Shown piece by piece: positions 1 to 6,532 of a stretch of 9,786 nucleotides of DNA. The translations under genes were made by a program, and so were the position numbers. Source of the DNA: an uncultured beta proteobacterium (GTDB lineage: Bacteria > Pseudomonadota > Gammaproteobacteria > Burkholderiales > Burkholderiaceae_C); the NCBI GenBank assembly GCA_903914985.1, contig CAIWRE010000250.1, positions 1-9,786 of the forward strand. The letters are read 5' to 3'. The notes beneath the pieces were generated by a model that made no database searches, had not been told where the DNA came from, and saw nothing but the letters and a program-made list of their open reading frames with translations. Numbering within the stretch: the first letter of the stretch is position 1; each line of letters begins with the position of its first letter.

Positions 1-981
1 GGCCTCCTCCTGCTCGCCGATCAAAGGCAGCAGCGCCTGGCCCAGGCAAAACAAATTCCAATAGGCCACGTTGGGTTGTTTGTAAAAGGCGTAACGGCCC
101 TGGCTGTCGGAGTGGTTGCAAATGTGGTTCGGGTCGTAACCGTCCAAGAACTGAAAGGGCCCGTAGTCCAGCGTCAAACCCAGAATGCTCATGTTGTCGG
201 TGTTCATCACCCCATGGCAAAAACCAACGGTCTGCCACTGCGCCACCATTTCTGCCGTGCGCGCGGTCACGGCCGCGAGCAAGGCCACATAGGGCTGGTC
301 GCCGGGGCTGCGGCACGCGGGGTAAAAGCGATCAATCACGTAGTCCGCCAGCACCTTGAGCTGTGCAGGGTGCTGGTGATGGCTGAAATGTTCGAAATGG
401 CCGAAGCGCACAAAACTGGGCGCCACCCGGGTGACCACGGCGGCGGTTTCGCGTTCTTCGCGCCATACCGGCGCGTCGGAACCCGTGATGCACAGGGCGC
501 GGGTGGTGGGGATGCCCAATCCGTGCATGGCCTCGCTGCACAAGAACTCACGGATCGAGCTGCGCAACACAGCGCGGCCATCGCCCCGGCGGGAAAACGG
601 CGTGGGCCCCGCGCCTTTGAGTTGAATTTCTTGACCGCCCAGTTCGCCCAGCGAGCACGCCCGGCCATCGCCCAGCTGGCCTGCCCATACGCCGAATTGG
701 TGGCCACTGTAAACACTCGCCGTTTGAGTGCCGCCCTGCGGAAATGCATTTCCGGTCAAGACCTGCAGCATGTTGTCGGAGGTCTGCCACTCTGTGTCCA
801 GCCCCAGTTGCTGGCCCAGGGCGGTATTGCAGCCCACCCAGTAGGGTGCTGCGAGGGGTGATGGCGAGAGCGCGATGGCAAAGTCCTCGCCCAGGGCCGC
901 ATAGGCTTGCGTCCATGCGCCGGCACGCCCTGCCGTTAACGCTGTCGACAGAGGCTGGGTGCTTGGTATCTCGAGGCTCAT
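1..981 (-). CDS. selO: Protein adenylyltransferase SelO (YdiU/UPF0061 family), N-terminal part, cut by left window edge
   Basis: SelO is a pseudokinase-fold enzyme that transfers AMP from ATP to protein Ser/Thr/Tyr residues, linked to redox stress responses. The minus-strand frame is open for 327 codons from an ATG at 981 to the window edge; family members are about 480-500 residues, so the C-terminal third is missing. It starts MSLEIPSTQP. Family landmarks are visible: SVYSGHQFGVWAGQLGDGR, then LKGAGPTPFSR with Lys122, SSIREFLCSEAMHG with Glu145, and GFCHGVMNTDN followed by LDYGPF. Asp262, Asn263 and Asp272 match the spacing of the catalytic and metal-binding Asp/Asn/Asp of the Pseudomonas syringae enzyme (recalled as D252, N253, D262). 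Lys122 and Glu145 match its K113/E136 pair. No good ribosome binding site precedes the ATG; the nearest upstream ATG (989) meets a stop at once. It is divergent from the acyl-CoA synthetase and probably functionally unrelated. Any C-terminal Cys/Sec motif lies outside the window. Confidence 0.95.
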   Translation of the reverse strand, partial: MSLEIPSTQPLSTALTAGRAGAWTQAYAALGEDFAIALSPSPLAAPYWVGCNTALGQQLGLDTEWQTSDNMLQVLTGNAFPQGGTQTASVYSGHQFGVWAGQLGDGRACSLGELGGQEIQLKGAGPTPFSRRGDGRAVLRSSIREFLCSEAMHGLGIPTTRALCITGSDAPVWREERETAAVVTRVAPSFVRFGHFEHFSHHQHPAQLKVLADYVIDRFYPACRSPGDQPYVALLAAVTARTAEMVAQWQTVGFCHGVMNTDNMSILGLTLDYGPFQFLDGYDPNHICNHSDSQGRYAFYKQPNVAYWNLFCLGQALLPLIGEQEEA

Positions 982-1124
982 GCGGGCATTTTCGGTCAGA
1001 CGACAAGGCCTTGTGGAACCCAGGAAATGGTGCGGCGCAACATAAAGCCCGCTGTTGCCCAAGGGGTAATATGCGCGCTTGTCGGCGAACTTGCGCCATT
1101 TTTCGTGGTTTTTAAGGGGTCTTT
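982..1124. promoter_or_regulatory. Divergent intergenic spacer between selO and the acyl-CoA synthetase, with candidate promoter elements
   Basis: This 143-base spacer must hold the promoters for both flanking genes. On the minus strand, TTACCC (complement of 1064-1069) and TTTATG (complement of 1041-1046) are 17 bases apart and form a plausible weak sigma70 promoter for selO. On the plus strand, TAATAT at 1067-1072 resembles a -10 element about 50 bases before the synthetase start, but no good -35 element sits at the right distance. The 12-bp perfect palindrome ACAAGGCCTTGT lies at 1003-1014, just upstream of the selO start. The plus-strand gene has a clear ribosome binding site, AAGGGG at 1114-1119. 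All promoter calls are by eye and weak. Confidence 0.35.
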
Positions 1125-2753
1125 ATGCTCGGGTTGATGCAAAGTCAGCAGTTGCTTATTTCTTCGTTGATTGAGTTTGCGGATCGACACCACCACGAAG
1201 GTGAAATCGTGTCCCGCCGGGTCGAGGGCGACATTCACCGGTGTACTTACCGCGACGTCGCACGGCGCTCGCGCAAAGTGGCCAACGCGCTGGACCAGAT
1301 GCACCTCGCGTTTAGCGACCGCATTGCAACACTGGCCTGGAATGGTTACCGCCATTTGGAGCTTTATTTCGGCGTGAGTGGCTCAGGGCGCGTGCTGCAC
1401 ACCCTCAACCCGCGTTTGCACCCCGACCAGATTGTCTGGATCGCCAACCACTCGGAAGACCAGGTGCTGTGTTTTGACATGACGTTCTTGCCCATCATCA
1501 AGGCCATTCACGACAAGTGCACCACCATCAAGCACTTTGTTGCGCTGTGCGATGCCGACAAGCTGCCTGCAGACTCCGGGATTCCCGGTCTACAAAGCTA
1601 CGAGGCCTGGATTGCGCCGCAGTCAGACCGCTATGAGTGGCCGGTGTTTGATGAAAACTCGGCATCGAGCATGTGCTACACCAGTGGCACCACCGGCAAC
1701 CCGAAGGCGGCGCTGTACAGCCACCGTTCCACCATCCTGCACGCATGGGCCAGCGCTTTGCCCGACGCCCTGAACATGAGCGCCCGCGACAGCGTGTTGC
1801 CGGTGGTGCCCATGTTCCACGTCAATGCCTGGGGTTTGCCGTACTCGGCGGCCATGACCGGCGCCAAGATGGTCTTCCCCGGCCCGGCCATGGATGGCAA
1901 GTCGATTTTTGACCTGATTGAGTCGGAAAAAGTGACCTTTGCCGCGGGTGTGCCGACGGTCTGGCAGATGATGCTGGGCCATATGCAGCAAGGCGATTTG
2001 CGGTTTACCACCCTCAAGCGCACCGTGATTGGTGGCTCTGCCTGCCCGCCGGCCATGATTGCTGCCTTCAACGATGTGTACGGGGTCGAGGTATTGCACG
2101 CCTGGGGCATGACGGAAATGTCACCCTTGGGCACCGTGTGCACGCTCAAGAACAAGCACACAACCATGAGTGCCGAAGAAAAAATGAAGGTGCGCCTCAA
2201 ACAAGGCCGGGCCATTTATGGCGTGGAGATGAAGATCGTGGACGATGCCGGCGCTGAGTTGCCATGGGACGGCAAAGCCTACGGAGACTTGTTGGTCAAA
2301 GGCCCATGGGTCATCGACCAATATTTCAAAGGCGAAGGCGGTTCGCCCCTGGTGGATGGTTGGTTTCCTACCGGCGACGTGGCCACCATCGATGCCGACG
2401 GCTACATGCAAATCACCGACCGCAGCAAAGATGTGATCAAGTCCGGTGGCGAATGGATCAGTTCGATCGAGGTCGAAAATATCGCCATGGCCCACCCCGC
2501 AGTCGCAATGGCAGCGTGCATCGGCATGAAGCACCCCAAATGGGATGAACGTCCGGTGGTTGTGGTGGTGAAAAAACCGGGTGCTGAAGTGACCCGCGAA
2601 GAGCTTTTGGCTTTTTATGAAGGCCGCACTGCCAAGTGGCAAATTCCGGACGACGTGCTGTTCATTGACGCCATTCCTTTGGGCGGCACCGGCAAGATGC
2701 AGAAAACCAAGTTGCGCGAGACTTTGCGCGACTACACCTTGCCCGGCGTGTGA
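1125..2753 (+). CDS. Fatty acyl-CoA synthetase (AMP-forming; AlkK-like medium/long-chain fatty acid--CoA ligase)
   Basis: It activates a carboxylic acid with ATP through an acyl-adenylate to its CoA thioester, in the cytoplasm or at the inner membrane face. The 542 residues match the usual AlkK/LC-FACS-like length (about 540). ANL-superfamily motifs appear in order: YTSGTTGNPK (185-194, phosphate-binding loop), WGMTE (327-331), GWFPTGD ending at Asp418, DRSKDVIKSGGEW (432-444, hinge and acyl-site region) and GGTGK with the C-terminal catalytic Lys524. The start at 1125 is preferred because AAGGGG (1114-1119) lies five bases before it; Met5 at 1137 is the alternative. It is followed after 137 bases by the binding-protein gene on the same strand, with no convincing terminator, so read-through is possible. 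Substrate chain length cannot be read from the sequence. The transporter and beta-oxidation neighbours suggest it activates the imported acid. Confidence 0.93.
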   Translation: MLGLMQSQQLLISSLIEFADRHHHEGEIVSRRVEGDIHRCTYRDVARRSRKVANALDQMHLAFSDRIATLAWNGYRHLELYFGVSGSGRVLHTLNPRLHPDQIVWIANHSEDQVLCFDMTFLPIIKAIHDKCTTIKHFVALCDADKLPADSGIPGLQSYEAWIAPQSDRYEWPVFDENSASSMCYTSGTTGNPKAALYSHRSTILHAWASALPDALNMSARDSVLPVVPMFHVNAWGLPYSAAMTGAKMVFPGPAMDGKSIFDLIESEKVTFAAGVPTVWQMMLGHMQQGDLRFTTLKRTVIGGSACPPAMIAAFNDVYGVEVLHAWGMTEMSPLGTVCTLKNKHTTMSAEEKMKVRLKQGRAIYGVEMKIVDDAGAELPWDGKAYGDLLVKGPWVIDQYFKGEGGSPLVDGWFPTGDVATIDADGYMQITDRSKDVIKSGGEWISSIEVENIAMAHPAVAMAACIGMKHPKWDERPVVVVVKKPGAEVTREELLAFYEGRTAKWQIPDDVLFIDAIPLGGTGKMQKTKLRETLRDYTLPGV

Positions 2754-2817
2754 TGGCACTGCGGTGGTGCGCGGTTGTCACACCTCCGTCAAATTTTGTA
2801 TCTCGCAGGTGACTGAA

Positions 2818-2843
2818 CTAGGGTGAACCCGTAGGGGTTGGAC
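2818..2843 (+). promoter_or_regulatory. Overlapping dyads and direct repeats upstream of the solute-binding protein gene (possible operator)
   Basis: GGGTgaACCC (2821-2830) is a 4-bp inverted repeat with a 2-base spacer. AACCC (2826-2830) also pairs with GGGTT (2835-2839) across GTAG. In addition TAGGG occurs at 2819-2823 and 2832-2836 as direct repeats 13 bases apart. The cluster lies 50-70 bases before the gene start, where an activator or repressor site would be expected. TTGGAC at 2838-2843 could serve as a -35 element, but I find no -10 at a good spacing. The regulator is unknown; this is an inference from symmetry and position. Confidence 0.35.
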
Positions 2844-2878
2844 ATGTTTTGTCTAGTAGTCTGCGGGATGTACCAATC

Positions 2879-2884
2879 AAGGAG
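2879..2884 (+). promoter_or_regulatory. Ribosome binding site AAGGAG that fixes the solute-binding protein start
   Basis: AAGGAG lies six bases before the ATG at 2891. It decides between this start and an in-frame TTG at 2849 that would add 14 residues ahead of the signal peptide. Confidence 0.85.
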
Positions 2885-2890
2885 TTTTTC

Positions 2891-4126
2891 ATGTCTTTTG
2901 CTTTGAAATTTACCGCCGCTGCGGTTCTCGTAATGGCCGCTGGTGGCGCGTTCGCCCAAAAGGGTGAAACGGTCAAAATGGTTCGCATCGACCCCTTGAC
3001 CGGACTGCTCGGACCGGTGGGCGTCAGTCAGTTGAAGGGCTACCAGTTTTTTGCTGAGAAGTTCAGCGGCAAGGGCAACCCTGCAGGTGTGAATTTCGAA
3101 GTCATCGGCATGGACAACAAGCTCAGCCCGACCGAGAGCTTGAACGCACTCAAGTCTGCCATCGACCAGGGCGTGCGTTACATCATCCAGGGCAATGGTT
3201 CTTCAGTTGCGTTGGCTCTGAGCGATGCGGTCGCCAAGCACAATGAGCGCAACCCCGGCAAAGAGGTGATCTACCTCAACGACTCGGCCGTGGACCCTGA
3301 TCTGACCAACAGCAAGTGCAGCTACTGGCACTTCCGCTTTGACGCAGACACCTCCATGAAGATGGAAGCCATGTCGAGCTTTATGGTGGATCAGCCCGAT
3401 ATCAAGAAGGTCTACATCCTGGGCCAAAACTACTCGCACGGTGTGCAAGTGGCCAAATACGCCAAAGAGACCCTGGGTCGCAAGCGCCCCGACATTCAAA
3501 TCGTTGGCGAAGACCTGCATCCATTGGCGCAAGTGCGGGATTTCGCGCCCTATATTGCCAAGATCAAAGCGTCTGGCGCCGACACAGTGATTACCGGCAA
3601 CTGGGGCTCTGACTTGTCCTTGCTGGTCAAGGCAGCCAACGAAAACGGCTACACCGGCAAATTCTTCACCTACTACGCCGGTGTGACTGGCACGCCTACC
3701 GCTTTGGGCACCAACGGTGCCGGCCGCGTCTACCAAATCGCCTACAGCCACTACAACATGGGTGGCCAGATGGACAAATGGATGAACGAGTTCAAGGCCA
3801 AGTACAACGACGATTTCTACACAGGCTCCACCATCCGCATTTTCGAGACCGTAGGTGCTGCCATGGCCAAGGCCAAGTCCACCGACCCGGTCAAGGTCGC
3901 CGCGGCCTTGGAAGGCATCTCTGTGAAGAGCTTCAACGGCGAAGTGGAAATGCGCAAAGTGGACCATCAGTTGCAGCAACCTTTGTACATGACGGTGTGG
4001 CAGAAGGCGGACAAAAAGTACCCCTACAACCCCGAAAACACCGGCATGACCTTGGTACCTGTAAAAGAGTATCCCAACTACGTGTCTAGCACGCCGACCA
4101 GCTGCCAGATGAAGCGTCCCGGCTAA
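2891..4126 (+). CDS. Periplasmic Liv-type ABC transporter solute-binding protein (LivJ/LivK family, Peripla_BP_6)
   Basis: This is the periplasmic receptor that captures solute and delivers it to the LivHMGF-type membrane complex. The ATG at 2891 gives 411 residues and a clear Sec signal peptide: MSFALKF, a hydrophobic core, and a likely cut after AFA (residue 22). The mature part has the type I periplasmic-binding fold pattern. GNGSS (101-105) matches the Ser-containing ligand loop of the family. DSAVDPDLTNSKC follows where LivJ has its second ligand loop, then an FRFDAD segment and VYILGQNYSHG. At TYYAG (260-264) Ala263 falls where LivJ has the Glu of its GPEG motif, the residue I recall as binding the amino group. 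The only two cysteines are Cys143 and Cys405. It is followed by a hairpin and T-run, then by the permease genes. Database names will probably say branched-chain amino acid binding protein; the true ligand may be another carboxylate. Confidence 0.92.
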   Translation: MSFALKFTAAAVLVMAAGGAFAQKGETVKMVRIDPLTGLLGPVGVSQLKGYQFFAEKFSGKGNPAGVNFEVIGMDNKLSPTESLNALKSAIDQGVRYIIQGNGSSVALALSDAVAKHNERNPGKEVIYLNDSAVDPDLTNSKCSYWHFRFDADTSMKMEAMSSFMVDQPDIKKVYILGQNYSHGVQVAKYAKETLGRKRPDIQIVGEDLHPLAQVRDFAPYIAKIKASGADTVITGNWGSDLSLLVKAANENGYTGKFFTYYAGVTGTPTALGTNGAGRVYQIAYSHYNMGGQMDKWMNEFKAKYNDDFYTGSTIRIFETVGAAMAKAKSTDPVKVAAALEGISVKSFNGEVEMRKVDHQLQQPLYMTVWQKADKKYPYNPENTGMTLVPVKEYPNYVSSTPTSCQMKRPG

Positions 4127-4144
4127 TCCTCCCGCGATTCAGCC

Positions 4145-4190
4145 AAGAGCCCGTGGCGCGGGGTGCCGCAGCGGGCTCTTTTGTATTTTT
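4145..4190 (+). terminator. Hairpin and T-rich tract between the binding-protein gene and livH (intrinsic terminator or attenuator)
   Basis: AAGAGCCCG (4145-4153) and CGGGCTCTT (4172-4180) form a perfect 9-bp stem around an 18-base loop that can itself pair in part (GGC 4155-4157 with GCC 4165-4167). The 3' arm runs directly into TTTTGTATTTTT. This is the classical form of a Rho-independent terminator, 19 bases after the upstream stop codon. No promoter is obvious in the 27 bases between it and livH, so partial read-through is the likely route to permease expression. The stem also protects the 3' end of the upstream message. Confidence 0.8.
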
Positions 4191-4217
4191 GAAGTCGGAA
4201 TTTGGAGCAGGCAGGAT

Positions 4218-5252
4218 ATGGAGTTTTTTATCATTTCGACGCTCAACGGCATCAGCTACGGGCTGTTGTTGTTCATGTTGAGCTCGGGTTTAACGCTCAT
4301 TTTCAGCATGATGGGTGTGCTGAATTTTGCGCACGCCAGCTTTTACATGCTGGGCGCTTACTTTGGTTATTCGGTGTCCCAGGTGCTGGGTTTTTGGCCG
4401 GCGCTGGTAGTGGCACCGCTCCTGGTAGGAGCATTGGGCGCAGTATTCGAGCGTTACTGCCTGCGTCGCGTGCACAAATTCGGTCACGTTCCGGAGCTTC
4501 TCATCACCTTCGGTCTGACCTACGTGGTGCTGGAGCTGGTGCAACTGGTGTGGGGCCGAATCGCCATCGAATTCAAACCGCCCATGGAACTGCAAGGCCC
4601 GGCTTTCACGCTGATCAACGACGCCGTGTCGGGTCTGCGCATGGTCTGGGGTGCAGCAAGTCCTGAGATGTGCAGTGCGGCTGATGCGGCCGTGCGGGTC
4701 GTGTGCTCGCCATTCCCTGCCACGCGCGGGTTCATGGTACTGGTTGCACTCACCATGCTCGTGTCGATCTGGCTCCTGCTGACACGCACCCGCGTCGGCT
4801 TGGTGATTCAGGCTGCGCTCACCCACCCCGACGCCGTGGAGGCTCTGGGCCACAACGTCCCGCGGGTGCTGATGATGGTTTTTGGTGCCGGTGCTGCGCT
4901 GGCGGGGCTGGCTGGAGTCATTGGTGGCAGCACCTTTTTGACCGAGCCCTCCATGGCGGCTACCGTGGGTTCCATTATTTTTGTGGTGGTGGTGGTGGGC
5001 GGCATGGGCTCCTTGTCGGGGGCGTTTTTGGCGTCACTGCTGATTGGCACCATCCAGACCTTTGCCGTGGCGTTTGACTACACCTTGTTGGGCGCTTTGC
5101 AGCAAGTGGGCGTGGCGGTTGGGTCGTCTCTAAGCTCCAACACCTTGCTGACGATGAAGCTGTCCCAAGTGGCACCTATCCTGCCGTACCTGTTCCTGGT
5201 GCTGATATTGATATTCCGACCCAAGGGTCTTTTGGGTAACAGGGAAGGATGA
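4218..5252 (+). CDS. livH: Liv-type ABC transporter permease LivH (BPD_transp_2 family)
   Basis: One of two inner-membrane subunits that form the translocation path. It has 344 residues and is almost wholly hydrophobic, with about eight membrane segments. The family opening is present: LNGISYGLLLFMLSSGLTLIF, then MGVLNFAHASFYMLGAY. The cytoplasmic coupling (EAA-like) loop includes ALGHNVPRV (209-217), followed by AGLAGVIGG and the typical VVVVVGGMGSLSGAF segment; it ends LIFRPKGLLG. It is about 36 residues longer than E. coli LivH (308). The extra length lies mostly in a predicted periplasmic loop (about residues 122-168) holding Cys152 and Cys163. The start at 4218 has GGAG at 4204-4207 ten bases upstream and AGGA directly before it. 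Its stop overlaps the livM start as ATGA, implying translational coupling. Substrate specificity cannot be deduced from the permease alone. Confidence 0.93.
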   Translation: MEFFIISTLNGISYGLLLFMLSSGLTLIFSMMGVLNFAHASFYMLGAYFGYSVSQVLGFWPALVVAPLLVGALGAVFERYCLRRVHKFGHVPELLITFGLTYVVLELVQLVWGRIAIEFKPPMELQGPAFTLINDAVSGLRMVWGAASPEMCSAADAAVRVVCSPFPATRGFMVLVALTMLVSIWLLLTRTRVGLVIQAALTHPDAVEALGHNVPRVLMMVFGAGAALAGLAGVIGGSTFLTEPSMAATVGSIIFVVVVVGGMGSLSGAFLASLLIGTIQTFAVAFDYTLLGALQQVGVAVGSSLSSNTLLTMKLSQVAPILPYLFLVLILIFRPKGLLGNREG

Positions 5253-6532
5253 GCGCCATGAATCAGTGGAACGCCCGTATCGGGTCTCTTTGGATGTGGG
5301 CTATTTTTGCAGCGGTCATGCTGCTGGCGCCGCAGATATTTAACAGTGGTTTGTCGGTGACGATGTTGTCGCAGATGGGCATCGCCATCATCGCCTGCCT
5401 GTCGTACAACATGTTGCTGGGCCAAGGTGGCATGTTGAGCTTTGGCCACGCGGTGTACACCGGGCTGGGCGCCTTTGTGTCTATCCATGCGCTGAACATG
5501 TACGCGGCCTCCGGCTTGCCGGTGTCTCTGGTACCGGTGGTCGGCGGCTTTGCGGGCATGGGCTTTGCCGTGCTCTTTGGCTATGTGACCACCCGCAAGT
5601 CGGGCACCACGTTTGCCATGATTACCCTGGGCCTGGCCGAGCTGGTGTTTGCCATGTCTCTGATGGTGCCGGAGTTTTTCGGTGGCGAGGGCGGCATTTC
5701 GGGCAACCGCATGTCGGGCCAGGCGGTCATGGGTATTACTTTTGGGCCGGCCAACCAGGTGTACTACCTCATTGCCGTCTACACCCTGGTGTGCGTGATG
5801 CTGATGTATGCCTTCACCCAAACCCCGTTAGGGCGCTTGCTCAACGCGGTGCGCGACAACCCAGAGCGGGTCGAGTTCATCGGCTACAACCCGCAGCGTG
5901 TCCGCTACACGGCGTTCATCATTGCGGGCTTCTTTGCGGGTATCTCCGGCGGCCTGGGGGCACTCAATTTTGAAATTGTCAATGCCGAGGTGGTCGGAGC
6001 GGCGCGCTCGGGCGCGTACTTGCTGTTCACCTTTTTGGGCGGTGCCACTTTCTTCTTCGGGCCCATCATTGGCGCAGTGTTGATGGTGTTGGCTCTTGTG
6101 CTGCTGAGCGAATTCACACAGGCGTGGCTGCTCTACCTGGGCCTGGTGTTCATGGTCATGGTCATGTTTGCGCCCGGCGGCATTGCCAGCTTGTTGATGA
6201 TGAACTTGCGTGTCGCAAAACACGGCAAATTGCGCACTTTGCTGCCCGCCTATGCAGTGCTGACCGGGGCCTCACTCGTTTTGCTGATCGCGGTGGCTGC
6301 GATGGTCGAAGTGGTTTACCACCGTCAACTCAACACGACCATGGGCTCTGCGCTGAGCTTTATGGGCGTGGCACTGGACACGGCATCGGTCCGGACCTGG
6401 CTCGGTCTGCTCGCTGCGCTCCTTCTGGGTAGTTGGCTGTTCTCGCTGGCGCAGCGCCGTTTTGCAGCCCAATGGGACGCTGTCCAGGAAATGATCGAAA
6501 AAGAATCCCATAGCGCAGGAGCTACCCCATGA
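5249..6532 (+). CDS. livM: Liv-type ABC transporter permease LivM with C-terminal membrane extension
   Basis: The partner permease of LivH. Family motifs include LSYNMLLGQGGMLSFGHA, VTTRKSGTTFAMITLG and the coupling loop FIGYNPQRVRYTAF (210-223) followed by AGFFAGISGGLGAL. The standard core ends near FAPGG (307-311). About 115 further residues follow, with two more strongly hydrophobic stretches (near LLPAYAVLTGASLVLLIAV and WLGLLAALLLGSWLF) and a charged tail ending in EMIEKE. Total length is 427 residues against roughly 320-420 in most relatives. The ATG at 5249 overlaps the livH stop (ATGA). A second in-frame ATG at 5258 has AAGG nine bases upstream and may be the real start, three residues shorter. 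The 3' end overlaps livG by four bases. Confidence 0.92.
   Translation: MSAMNQWNARIGSLWMWAIFAAVMLLAPQIFNSGLSVTMLSQMGIAIIACLSYNMLLGQGGMLSFGHAVYTGLGAFVSIHALNMYAASGLPVSLVPVVGGFAGMGFAVLFGYVTTRKSGTTFAMITLGLAELVFAMSLMVPEFFGGEGGISGNRMSGQAVMGITFGPANQVYYLIAVYTLVCVMLMYAFTQTPLGRLLNAVRDNPERVEFIGYNPQRVRYTAFIIAGFFAGISGGLGALNFEIVNAEVVGAARSGAYLLFTFLGGATFFFGPIIGAVLMVLALVLLSEFTQAWLLYLGLVFMVMVMFAPGGIASLLMMNLRVAKHGKLRTLLPAYAVLTGASLVLLIAVAAMVEVVYHRQLNTTMGSALSFMGVALDTASVRTWLGLLAALLLGSWLFSLAQRRFAAQWDAVQEMIEKESHSAGATP

Noticed and set aside
76..861. Long plus-strand open frame of 261 codons
   Set aside because: It is antisense to selO, whose minus-strand frame shows unmistakable family motifs across the whole stretch. 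The plus-strand product is His/Arg/Ala-rich without recognisable domains.
2849..2890. Upstream in-frame TTG start adding 14 residues to the solute-binding protein
   Set aside because: It would put charged residues ahead of a clean signal peptide and lacks a ribosome binding site, whereas AAGGAG sits six bases before the ATG at 2891.
3203..3979. Minus-strand open frame of 258 codons opposite the solute-binding protein
   Set aside because: Shadow frame; the plus strand encodes a signal peptide and a complete periplasmic-binding fold.
4984..5001. GTG-rich run in livH
   Set aside because: It is the conserved Val run before GGMGSLSG found in LivH permeases, not a microsatellite of interest.
6151..6168. 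Short tandem ATGGTC repeat in livM
   Set aside because: It encodes Met-Val pairs in a membrane helix and is too short to be a meaningful repeat.
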